From Thunnus maccoyii (lineage: Eukaryota; Chordata; Actinopteri; Scombriformes; Scombridae): 64,000 nt of DNA. The stretch covers positions 1,548,315 through 1,612,314 of the forward strand of contig NC_056548.1 of NCBI RefSeq assembly GCF_910596095.1, in the 5' to 3' direction. The notes beneath the pieces are model-generated. The model did not search any database. It was not told the DNA's origin and saw nothing but the letters and a program-made list of their open reading frames with translations. Each line of letters starts with the position of its first letter. Positions within the stretch are counted from its first letter, which is position 1. Positions 46,044 through 58,900 of this stretch are shown one piece after another. The translations under genes were made by a program, and so were the position numbers.

Positions 46044-47416
46044 AATAATTTTTACCTTTCTTAGACAAGTTAGAAACTATCAGAGTTGATAAATGTGCCT
46101 GCGGGAGTCCTATCAGCTCACAAACAATCATTGCCTGAGTACAGACACAGACGTGTAACAACCACATTAACCAGAGATCAGCTTCAGTTTAGTTATGACA
46201 GCATTAACGTCAGTTATTAACAGCTGACGGAGAGAAACACACTGAAAAAGAGAGAACAAAGATAGAAGTTTATCATTCAATCTACCAGTTATTTTCTTGG
46301 TTAATTGATTAATTGTTTTGTCTATGAAATATCAGAAAGTAATGAAGAATGCCTCCTATAATTTTAGAGTTCATGGGGACGTCTTCAAATGTCCTGTTTT
46401 GTCTGCTCAACAGTCCAAAGTTAAAAAAATATTCAGTTTACTTTCATGTATGACGATAAAAGCTTCAAGTCCTCACATTTTAGGAGTTGAAACCAGCAAT
46501 TTTCCTTTAAAAACGACTAAAATGTTTTCTGTCTAATCAATTAATCGATTAATCTAAATCAACCATCTCTGAACGAAATCCTGCTGCTTTCTCTTCTTGA
46601 TGGATATTAAAGATTAAAAAAAAGACTTGATATTTGTGGAGAACATTTTCCATCTGACCAACATTTATCGGTATCAGCATCTAGTGACCAAGAAGAAGAA
46701 ATCTTCAAATGTCTTTGTTTTTTCTGATAAATGGTTCAAAACTCAGATATTCAGTTTATATTGACATAGAGCTGCAACGATTAGTCGATTAATTGACGAG
46801 TTGCCAACTATTAAATTAATTGCCCGCTATTTTGATAATCGATTCATTGTTTTGCCATTTTTTTAAGAAGACAAAGTCCAAATTCTCTGATTCCAGCTTC
46901 ATAAATGTGACAAATGTGGACAAAACAAGACATTTGAAGACGTCACCTTTGGCTTTTTGAAACAAATAATCGATAATGAAAACAATAGTCAGTTGCAGCC
47001 CTACAGAGATATAAACAGAGAAAAGCAGCAAATCGTCACTCTGGAGAAGCTGGAATCTGCAATTTCTGAGAAGTTTTACTTGAAATGATTAATTGATTAT
47101 CAAAATAATTGCTCAGATTAACCGACAGATCATTTCAGCTCTAAAATAAAACATAAACAGCAAAATCCTCAGTTTGACTCTGGTTAAAGAAAAGCTTTTG
47201 CCGTGATGTGATCCAACATGCTGCAGCCTGGATGATGATGATGACAGCATCAGTTAAAGCCTCAGCTGGGTGGATGCAGGGAGGGGGAGGATTAGAGGGA
47301 GGGACGGAGGGCTGCAGGAAGCGGCGTTGGGGCGTTCCCTCCATCTGGAAGCGGTTAGAGCTGCTCAGCTGAGGCTGAATTCCTCCTGAATACGTCCAAC
47401 AGGCCAACTGTGACTC

Positions 47417-47497
<81 letters not shown>

Positions 47498-50400
47498 GCA
47501 GGTTGACGTCAGCTGCATGTCTGACACATTAAACTCCAGCGTTACAGACGCTGAAGGTTCAGTCAGATCACAGCTCCCAATGTTTTTATCATGTTTATTA
47601 ACACTCAGGACAGACTGAACATGAATATCTGGTTAAAACACTGAAGCACACGCGTGTTCTACATGTTTAACCTGTTGTGAAGACGTGTTGTCAAACCGCA
47701 CGTGTGATTTGTTGATTTGTTTTAATTATCGATTCATCTGCAGATTATTTTCTCAATTAACCGATTAATCGTTTGGTCTATAAAATGTCAGGAAACGGGT
47801 AAAAATGGCCGTTATAATTTCATTATAGTCAGAAGTGACGTCTTCAGATGTCTTGTTTTGTCCAACCAACAGTCCAAAACACAAATATATTCAGTATGAC
47901 AAAGAAAAGCATGAAATCATCACAACTGAGAAGCTGGAACAAGCAAATATTTGGCATTTTTGCTTGAAAAACAACTAAAATCAAAATAGTTGCTAATTAA
48001 CTCTCTGTCTGTCGACTAATTTAGATAAGGAACTATTTTATTGAAGTACATGCATGTTAGCCGTGCGAATCACTGACTTTGTTCAGTTTGATTCACAATT
48101 CACTAGTTTGGCAATTAAGTCACATGAGGCTTCTGGGAAACAATAATAGATGTGATGTCCTGACGTTTTATATTTTTTATTAAAAATCATTAATAGATTA
48201 ACCAGAATTAGACTTAATTCACCAAGTACATGCTGTAGTCCAGCTGGTTTCTGCTCAGTCAAAGATTGTTTGTGAAGTTTTTTTTTTTGTTTCCATTAAC
48301 TCCCACAGAGTGAGACATCCTCCTCGCTTCACCTTCTCCTATTAAACGTCTGCTAAACTGAGGTGAACGTATGTAAAACTGCTGCCTGTAAGACCAAAGC
48401 CCAGGTTTCAGCTGCCCTGAATTCTTCTTTTGCTATGTGTTTTAACTTTTCCGATGACATGATGTCATATAAATATTTAGTCACCACTCAGCTAAATAAA
48501 TGATCAGATTGGATCAGACTCTGTATCTGCAGCCATAAAAACTTGATCAGAACATCTTTAGTTTACTGTATTTAAAGTCTGGTGTTTCAGAGTCGACGTG
48601 TTGAGCTCTGTGTGTGTTTCACGGAGACGCTACAGTTGCATGTTTGGCTGTAGATCCTTCAGGGTGGAGCTGCTGTTTGCCCTCTTGGCTGTGGTCAGAA
48701 ATGCTTACTGATCAGCTGCCATCAGCGGGCGGAGACTGACTGGAGACTGAAGCTTCACAGTTTCTGCAGGACGAAACTTCACGTGTCTTTATTTGTATTT
48801 CATGCATTTTGTCTCCTCAGTTGGTGACGACAGTTGTTGCTCGTACATCTTGTTTTCCATTTGTGTCCAGTGGTGACGAAGAAGTACTGAGATACTTTAC
48901 TGCAGTAAAAATACCAATACAGCAATGTAAAAATACTCCAGTAAAAGTCCTGTATGAAAAATCCTCCTACAGTAAAAGTACATAAGTATTATGAGCTTGA
49001 TGTAGTTAAAGTATTGCAGTAAAAGTACATAAGTATTATGAGCTTGATGTAGTTAAAGTATTGCAGTAAAAGTACATAAGTATTATGAGCTTGATGTAGT
49101 TAAAGTATTGCAGTAAAAGTACATAAGTATTATGAGCTTGATGTAGTTAAAGTATTGCAGTAAAAGTACATAAGTATTATGAGCTTGATGTAGTTAAAGT
49201 ATTGCAGTAAAAGTAGTGGTTTGGTCCCTCTGACTGATATATTATTATATATGACATCATTAGATTATTAATAGTGAAGCATCAGTGTTAGAGCAGCATG
49301 TTACTGTTGTAGCTGCTGGAGGTGGAGCTAGTTTACACTACTTTATATACAGTTAGCTAGTTTAGTCCAGTGGTTCCCAACCTAGGGGTCGGGCCCCTCC
49401 AAAGGGTCAGCAGATAAATCTGAGGGGTGGTGAGATGATTCATGGGAGAGGAAAGAAGAAAAAACAAAGTTCTGATACACAAATCTGTTTTCAGTTTTTG
49501 GACTTTTTCTCTAATCTTTGATTTTTGCTGAAATATTGGATCATTTGAACATTTATTGAAATGAAAGCATGTGAGAAGTTTAGAGGGAAAAATCACTATT
49601 TGGTGGAGCTGTTAACAACTCATAGACATGTGAAATGTGACCCCGACTACACACTGCTTTTTGTAAGACGTCAAAAGCCAAAAAGGTTGGAAACCACTGG
49701 TTTCATCTTTAACAATGTGTTGTATTTTAAAAGCTTGTTATATTATCCATTGTGTCAAATCTTCATCTGAAAAGTAACTAAAGCTGTCAAATAAATGTAG
49801 TGGAGTAGAAAATACAATATTTCCCTCTGAAATGTAGAAAGTAGCATCACATGGAAATACTCAAGTAAAGTACAAGTACCTCAAAACTGGGCTTAAGTAC
49901 AGTACTTGAGTAAATGTACTTAGTTACTTTCCTCCACTGGTTTTGTTGTTTGAATTCATCAGAAACAAAAGACAAATAACTACAAACTTCTGCAGTGTTT
50001 CATTCTGATTAAGTTTTGATTCTCTTCTCTTCTTGTCTTCACTTCCATGTCTCATATTTTTTTTTACTTTACTTCTCTTCAGTTTTTTGTCTTTTATCGT
50101 CTTATTTTCATTTCCTTACTCCTCACTTTTCTTTTCTTCACTTCTTTGCTTCATCACTTTATTTGTCTTCACATCACATCACTTCCTTTTATTTCTCTCC
50201 TCAGCTTTCTTCTCTCCTTCCTTCATTTCATTCTGTTCGGTTTTCCTCTTCTTTCCTCTTCTCTTCTGTTTCTTCTGTGATTTAAAGTATTTCAGTATTT
50301 CAATGAGCCTCTTCTGGATCGGAGCCTTTATGTAAATTCTTAAACCTAACTGGTCCTGCAGGGCTTTCAGACAGTAATCCCTCCCTTGTGCTGCAGCTGG

Positions 50401-53400
50401 CTCAGTCCAGTCCTGGTTTCTGGTTTCTCTGATCCGCTTCGTCACTGTTCAGTCCTGATCCAGTAAATGAACTCAGTGACTTCTGGACGACGTTACATCA
50501 CTGCTCATCAGGAAAACTGTCACGTCATATTTATCTTGAGAAACGCTGTAAATCCGTCACTAAACTAGGAGACATATTTATAATTAAAAAGCTTTATTAA
50601 TACAACTTTTCCGGAGCTTTTAGTGCCATCTCTTGGTCTTCATCAGTGGTTGTCATGGAGCTGGCTGTGCTGTCATCACATGACCTGAATATGGAGTCGC
50701 GGTCATGTGATAACAGGTGGTTGTATATGGGTGGAGGCTGTAATTGTCTCCATGGCAACTGAGCAAACTCTGAAACCGATGAAGGCCATGAGATGCAGCT
50801 GAAAGCTCAGGAAAATCTTAATCAGGTGAACCTTTAATTCAAAGTCAATAATGAATCTTCAAACTCAACTTTATTAACAAAAGTTCCAAAGTCACAGGAG
50901 TGTTGATGTCATGTTTGGGGCTGCAAATAAGCATTATTTCCAGTATTGATTATTGTATTGATTTGTTTTCTTGTGTCTGTGACTCAAATATCTCAACAGC
51001 TGTTTGATGGATTGTTGTTTCATTTGGTTCAGACATTGATGAATTGACCTTTGATCCTCTGACTTTTCATCTAGCGCCATCATCTGGTCAAAATGTCATT
51101 TTGTCCCGTGACCTTCCCATCAGCCTCAGCTGCACTTTGTGTTTCGTGCTAATTAGCAAATGTTAGCATCAGCAGCTAACACGCTAATCTAAGATAGTAA
51201 ACAAGGTAAACATCAACATGGCTGCCGGCTGCAGTGATTCATCATTTTCCAGTAAAAACAGCAAAACGTTCTCTGGTTCCAGCTTCTCAGATGAGATCAT
51301 TTGCTGTTTGTCTTGTGACAGTAAATTGAATATTTATGGTTTTGGATTATTAGTCAAAACAAACTGAAGACGTTACTTCGGCCTCTGAGAAACTGTGAAT
51401 TCCATTTTTTTCACTATTTCATCGACTGAACGGTTAATTAGTGAATCGAGAGAATAATCAGCAGATGTTAGCAGATGTTCAACTTCATACAGTTTCTAAG
51501 ACGACTGTAGACTCTTATTTAACTGTAAATTGTCTTTCAGCCCAAATTCACATTTTCAGATGTGGTGTTTTGTCCGACAAACAGCCCAAAACTCAAAGAT
51601 ATTCAGTTTACAATGATATAAAACACACAAAAGCTCTAAATGATCACATTAGAGAAGCTGCAACCAGAGAATATCTTCTTGATAAATGATAAAAACAAAC
51701 ATTAATTATCAAAATAGTTTTTAATTAATTATGTGTCAGTTGACCAGTCTGTTAATCAACTGATTTTCTCTGTTTTATATATTTGTCAACTTAATATTTT
51801 AATTGAAACATTGTTGGACAAAACAAGACATATAAAGAAGTAATGTGATCTTAATGTAATAATGAAGCTTTTTTATAGACTAAACACAAAATACATTAAT
51901 TGGAAAAAACGATCAACAGATTCATTGATAATGAAAATAATCCTCAGTTACATTCCAAGTGAAGAAAAGCAGGAAAAACAGGAGACAGAGATTCAAATCC
52001 AGACTGTGTTTAACCGCCTGAATCAATAAAACCTAAATGGAATTTAAAAAAAAAAACAATTGTTGTGAAAATATCTCAAGGTTTCTTTGTTGAACTCTGC
52101 ACACAGTTTTTCCAGACTAGGACATAAATATAATACGTTATGGTACTGAAGAGGAAGCAGTATTGTTAGACTGAAGGCATTTCCCTTTAAAGAGGAAATG
52201 GAACATGTGAAGTAATCCGTCGTCCTGTAATAGAAGCAGCAGTGACACCACATATTAAACCCTGCAGGACCTCGTTGCTTCAACAGAAACCTGGATGAAA
52301 AATATTCATTGATGACCTTTTATTACCAACTTATTCTTCACACAGAATCACATAAAAACACACAAGGATGAAAGAACAAAGGTGCTAAAAGAACAACATA
52401 AAATAAATAAAGCAGAATAAAACTAAAATCAGGGAAGGTGGGGCAATAAAACTAATAAACGTTTCCATTAAAAGAGTTTAACTAACTGAAAATCAGCAGC
52501 TAAAGTGAAGACTGATGTGTCAGGTGTGTTGCTGTCGGTCTACCTGGCCGGAGTTCAGCTGTAATGAGTGTTGCAGGTGCTCACAGGAAGTGACCCTGCG
52601 GCTGCTGCTGCTGACTGTGTTTACTGCGCACAGCCTGAACCTGCAGCTGCAACCTGAAGCGACTCTTCTGCTCTCAGTTCTGACACCTTCACACATCAGT
52701 TATTCATGACGGGACGCGTCCAGGCTGGAACACCTGCACAGGACAGGCCTGCTCGCATCAATATTTGATGATCTGATCAACACCCAAAAAGGTTAAAACG
52801 CTGCATTTTTCAGTCAAAACATTTTTTTTTTTGTTGTTCTTTAATTGAATTTTTTTGTCCTGTATCTGCACACAACTACGTCTTTGTTTGTTCACAACAA
52901 TATTTATAACAGCAGCGTCTTTAGTGGACTTCAATTAATTTCAGTGGAGTCAAAGTTTCAGCAAATTTGGTGATGTTTGATATTTAAATTCATGCAGTCA
53001 ACCGATAATAAACTGCCTTTAACATTTGAGAAAATTATCCTGGCTCAAGGTTCACTTAAGGCTCGTTAATGCTCAACATTATATGTGGTTTTCCACCTCA
53101 TTGTGTGTTTATTATAGGTGTGCAAAAAGCTTTTTGTTGATGTCACTGCTTGTCACAGCGTCGATTTGGGGCTGAAGATGACAAGTTTGAAAAGGCAAGC
53201 CAAGTTTATTTGTGTAGCACATTTCAACAACAAGGCACTTCAAAGTGCTTTATATAAAGCATAAAAGGCATTAAAACAATATAAAAGTAAAAAGACATAT
53301 AAAAACAATTAAAAAGTGTTACATTTGGAAATAAAAAGAAGCTAAAAAGGGAATAAAACAGATAAAACAAGAGAATAAAAGTAACAGTGCAGTGTAAAAT

Positions 53401-55001
53401 ATTAACCCTTAATGTGGTTTAATAAAAGGCGGCAAACAGAAAAGTCTTCAGCTGTGATTTAAAGAACTGAGAGTCGCAGCAGACCTGCAGTTTTCTGGGA
53501 GTTTGTTCATATATGTGGAGCATAAAAACTGAACACTGCTTCTCCAGGTTTAGTTTTGACTCTGGAGACAGAAAGCAGACCTGATCCAGACCTGATCCAG
53601 ACCTGATCCAGACCACCTGAGAGGTCTGGATGGTTCATAACGTAGCAGCAGATCAGAAACCATCCAGTGCTTTATAAACCAACAGCAATATCTTAAAATC
53701 AATTCTTTGGGGAAGTCAGTGTAAAGATCTGAGAACTGGAGTGATATGATCCTCTTTTTTGGTCTTAGTGACTCGAGCAGCAGCGTCTGAATCAGCTGCA
53801 GCTGTCTGATCGACCTGTGAAGACGGCGTTACAGTAGTCGAGTCTACTGAAGATAAATGCATGAACAAGTTTTTCCAAATCCTGCAGAGACAGAAGTCCT
53901 TTAATCCTTGATATATTCTTCAGGTGATAGTAGGCTGACTTTGTAATTGTTTTAATGTGGTTGTTGAAATTCAGGTCTGAGTCCATGACGACACCAGGAT
54001 TTCTGGCTTGGTTTGTGGTTTTTAACATTATTGATTGAAGCTGAGTGCTGACTTTTAATCGTTCATCCTTGGCTTCAAAAACAATTACTTCAGTTTTGTC
54101 TTTAACTGAAGAAAATTCTGGCACATCCAATCATTGATTTGTTAAATGCATTTACTCAGTTTGAACCAGAGTCCTCTGGTGATACGGTTGTGTAAATTTG
54201 TGTGTCATCTGCATAACTGTGGTAACATATTTTATTATTTCTCATAATCTGAGCTAAGGTTATCAGACCTCTGTAGCTCCTCGTCTCTGCTGGATGCTAG
54301 CAGCGCCAGGCTACATTAGCCGCTACTAGCATAACACGCCACAATCTCCAGGTGCATTGTGGGTGATGTAGGCGCCAGGAATGTGTGGAATAAGAAAGAC
54401 GATATCTCTGGACCTCTGCATCGATTTTCATCATTGTTTTAAAAAAATGTCCATACTGCGTCTGATGATGTTTTTAGGAGTGAAATGATGAATCTGTGAT
54501 GGACTTCTTCTCTGGATGGACTATCTCTGTAATCAGTCTCTTTTTTAACATAGACTCTAAAAACTTTCCACATGTTTTAACTTTTTACATCATGCTCTCT
54601 TTGGAACTCTAAAAAACTGTGAAACCCTCCTCATCACCCAGCTGAATCATTTTTTTATCAATTATTAACAACGTTGGAATGTTTACTGTTCGTCGGCTCC
54701 GAATGTTTTAAAGCTCAGATTACATCAGAGGGTCCATGTGTTGTGTTTACTGCCGCGGGAGAGACATAAATCTTTTGTTATGATGGCGTCTCCGCAGACA
54801 TCTGTTAACACTTGTTAAAAAAGCGACTCGAACCTGATGAATATGAAAAACACCAAATATTAAAGCGGTAAAGTCACTGGAATCATCTCCACCGGTCTTA
54901 TTTAAAGCTGCATGATGGTGGTTAAACCTGCAGGAAGAAGCAGTGACATGATACACTCAGCAAAGACTCAGTGTGCCAACAACTGCATCCTGCTGCACTC
55001 T

Positions 55002-55043
<42 letters not shown>

Positions 55044-55141
55044 GTGTCCACAAACACTCAGACGTGTGTGTTGCCCTGCAGTGATGTTGTGAGTGTGGAC
55101 AGCGGTGTCGGTGTTAAATGTCGCAGGGGGATGCTGGTACA

Positions 55142-55173
<32 letters not shown>

Positions 55174-55876
55174 GCAGCATTATAGATAGATATATATATC
55201 ATATAGAACGCTTAATTAATAGATTGATTGATTGATTGATTGATGCAGGTGTTGTCATGAATAATTTTGTTCATCAAACTTGACATTTTTAGTTCCTTTC
55301 TGCTGTTTCAGCCTTAAAAACAGATAAATAATCCAGATGTTCAGTCAAACTGTTTCATATTTCATGTTGTTAAACTCTGCATTCTGTTCAGGACTTTTGC
55401 TTTAATTGAAAGATTACATGATTAAAATGTTGATTAAACAAAACTCAGATATGTTCACCGTGTTGGTTTAGCGTGTTAGCATGCTAACATTTGCAAAGGC
55501 TGATGGGAATGTCCTTAGTTTTGCAGCTTTTTAGTCATAAAATAATTAAAACATTTTGACCAGATGGTGGCGCTACATGAAAAGTCAGAGGATCAAAGTT
55601 ATTATAATTCATCATGAGGGGAACACGAATGTTTGAAACCAAATTTCACAGCGAACCATCTTATAGATGTTTAAATATTTCAATAAAGAAGTAAAAAGTC
55701 TCCTCATGGTGGCGCTACAGGAAAAGTCACCAGAGTCAGTAGGATTCATCCTCTGAGGAGCATCAATGTTGGAACAAAGTTTCATAGAAACGTCTTTAAT
55801 AGTTGTTGAGATGTTTCAGTCTGACATTTGATGCTGACGAATAAAATCCTGGATGGTGAAGAGTTTACTGAAGGAG

Positions 55877-55950
<74 letters not shown>

Positions 55951-58900
55951 TGCGTGTGTGTGTGTTTGTGTGTGTGTGTGTGTACAGTTCAGCTGTGTGT
56001 GTGTGTGTGTTGTGTAAACTAGATTTGAAAGGTGACTTTAAAGACGAGGACAAACACAAAACTACGTAACACATGTAGAGCCGAGGCTGATGGGAATATA
56101 AGTCATTTCCTGTTGGCAGGTGAGAGTTTGACCTGATGTAAGTCCATCACATTCTCTCACAGTCCTCGGTGTCCTTTGATCAAATGTCTGGATTTGTTTA
56201 AAGCTGCAGCGATTAATCGATTCGATGCCAACTGTTAACTGTTTTTGATAATCGATTAATATCTGAATTAACTGAATATCTTTGGCTTGTGGACAAAAAC
56301 AAGATATTTGAGGACGTTTTGGGAAACATTGATCCATATTTTTCACCCTTTTTTCACATTTTTAAAGATCAAACAAATAATCCGATAATCAAGAGAATAA
56401 TCATTAGTTGCAGCTCAGACTGACATAAAACAGAAAAACAGCAACTGATCATTTTAGAGAAGATATGACAACTAATTGATTATTTCCTCACTTCCTTCTG
56501 GTGTTCTCAGATCTTTTACTTTGACTAAAAGTAGAAGTGACTCCTCATTATGCAGAATGGTGATATGAAACTTTGGTCACATGATAAGAGGTGGTTGTAT
56601 ATGTGGGCAGATGGTAACTAACTCTGTTTAAAGTGTCCCATAATAAAATAATGTTTCCCATTCAAATCTCTGTAAGTAAAAACTGTATTTGAGTCACTGC
56701 TGGAAGATGCAGTGACGTCCTGCAGCTACAAATACTACAAAACAAGTAAAAGTTCACGTTACTAAAGTATTATTAACAATTAAATATGTTGGGAGTGAAA
56801 GTTCACTCTTAACAAAAACAACTCAGGGTTCACCTACTAGCTTTCCCCCCCTGAACTTTCAGCTGCATGTCACGGCCTTCATCAGGTTATGAAGTTTACT
56901 CAGCTGAGTCATGTGACCACGTCGTAATTATAGCTGTTAGTGGATTTAAACTGTAAAGTAGCACAAAGTCTGGTGAAACTGTTCTTTCTGGTCAAACTGC
57001 TTGTTAGATCTCTGAAAATATCCTGTTTCTGTTTCCAGTATCAGGATATTTTCCGCTTACGCAGTAAAGACGAGTAGAACACAGATTTCTATCTGTAGCG
57101 TAGCTCTTTCTTCTCTTAAAGTGTAAAAGCTTTTTGTCTCTATTTTAGTTTCCAGTTCAGAGCTCAGTGTCACCCAGTTTCAGAGGAACCACACCCTGAC
57201 GGTCACAGATCACTTTACACACACTCACACACAGAGTCGTGTTTCCATCATATCAGAGGGCATTACAATGAGCCTCATGCAAGAAGAACTCATATAAACG
57301 CATTTGTTTTAAAGGACCAGTTCACAATGTTTCCCCTTCAGATGTGTTTTCAATGGAAGTGATGGAGGCCGAAATCCACAGTGTGTCCACACAGTCATTT
57401 AAAAGTCTGTGTGAAGCTTCTATTCAGCTTCATCAGTCTGAGTTAGTCATATCAAGTGGATATCTGACACATTTACAGTCTTTTTAGCATCAAATTCCCT
57501 CTTTGTGTTTCCCTGTTGAGCTGCAGGTGGAAGTATAGTAACAAAAAGAGGAACTTTGCCACTAAAAAGACTGTAACGTTGAAAGATATCTACTTGATTT
57601 GACTCATTTGGACGCTGAAGCTTCATATTAGCTTCAGATAAACTTTTAAATACATTTTTGCACAGACTGGATTTTGTCAGAATGTCCAGACGGTGTTTCG
57701 GAGGTTGCTTTGACTGTAGATGAAGCGTGTGAGTAATAATCCTCCTGTGTGTGTCTGCAGGTTATGACTTTGCGGAGGTCCTGCGGTGGTTCGGCGAGCG
57801 GGTCGATCGCATCATTCTGCTGTTCGATGCTCACAAACTGGACATTTCTGACGAATTCTCTGAGGCCATCAGAGCCTTCAAAGGTCAAGACGACAAGATC
57901 CGAGTCGTCCTCAACAAGGCTGACCAGGTGGGAGGTGTTCCTCACCTGTTCTTCACCTGTTCCTCACCTGTTCTTCACCTGTTCCTCACCTGTTCTTCAC
58001 CTGTTCCTCACCTGTTCTTCACCTGTTCCTCACCTGTTCTTCATCTGTTCTTCACCTGTTCCTCACCTGTTCTTCACCTGTTCTTCACCTGTTCTTCACC
58101 TGTTCCTCACCTGTTCTTCATCTGTTCTTCACCTGTTCTCACATGTTCCTCTCCTGTTCTTCACCTGTTCTTCACCTGTTCTTCGCCTGTTCTTCACCTG
58201 TTCCTCTCCTGTTCCTCACCTGTTCCTCATCTGTTCCTCTCCTGTTCTTCACCTGTTCCTCATCTGTTCCTCTCCTGTTCTTCACCTGTTCCTCATCTGT
58301 TCCTCTCCTGTTCTTCACCTGTTCTTCTCCTGTTCTTCACCTGTTCCTCTCCTGTTTCTCTTCTGTTCCTCTCCTGGTCTCACCTGTTCTTCACCTGTTC
58401 TCACCCGTTCCTCACCTGTTCCTCTCCTGTTCTTAACCTGTTCCTCTCCTGTTTCTCTTCTGTTCCTCTCCTGGTCTCACCTGTTCTTCACCTGTTCTCA
58501 CCCGTTCCTCACCTGTTCCTCACCTGTTCCTCTCCTGTTCTTAACCTGTTCCTCTCCTGTTTCTCTTCTGTTCCTCTCCTGGTCTCACCCGTTCCTCTCC
58601 TGTTCTTCACCTGTTCCTCACCTGTTCCTCTCCTGTTCTTAACCTGTTCCTCTCCTGTTTCTCTTCTGTTCCTCTCCTGGTCTCACCTGTTCCTCTCCTG
58701 GTCTCACCTGTTCCTCTCCTGGTCTCACCTGTTCCTCACCTGTTCTTCACCTGTTCCTCACCTGTTCCTCTCCTGTTCTTCACCTGTTCTTCACCTGTTC
58801 CTCACCTGTTCCTCTCCTGTTCTTAACCTGTTCCTCTCCTGTTTCTCTTCTGTTCCTCTCCTGGTCTCACCTGTTCCTCTCCTGGTCTCACCTGTTCCTC

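Larger units (their letters stand above)
42852..57760 (+). other. ehd4 intron 3 (14.9 kb)
   Basis: Holds a PIF/Harbinger-like element, eight or more TG/CA arrays, most copies of the TCGATTAAT repeat, the long VNTR-bearing transposon copy, an L2 reverse-transcriptase relic (minus) and a foldback MITE just before exon 4. No other gene is recognised. Confidence 0.85.

Noticed and set aside
50016-50335. Overlapping Phe/Ser/Leu-rich frames resembling membrane proteins
   Set aside because: All three frames of one pyrimidine-rich tract look alike, so this is composition, not coding.
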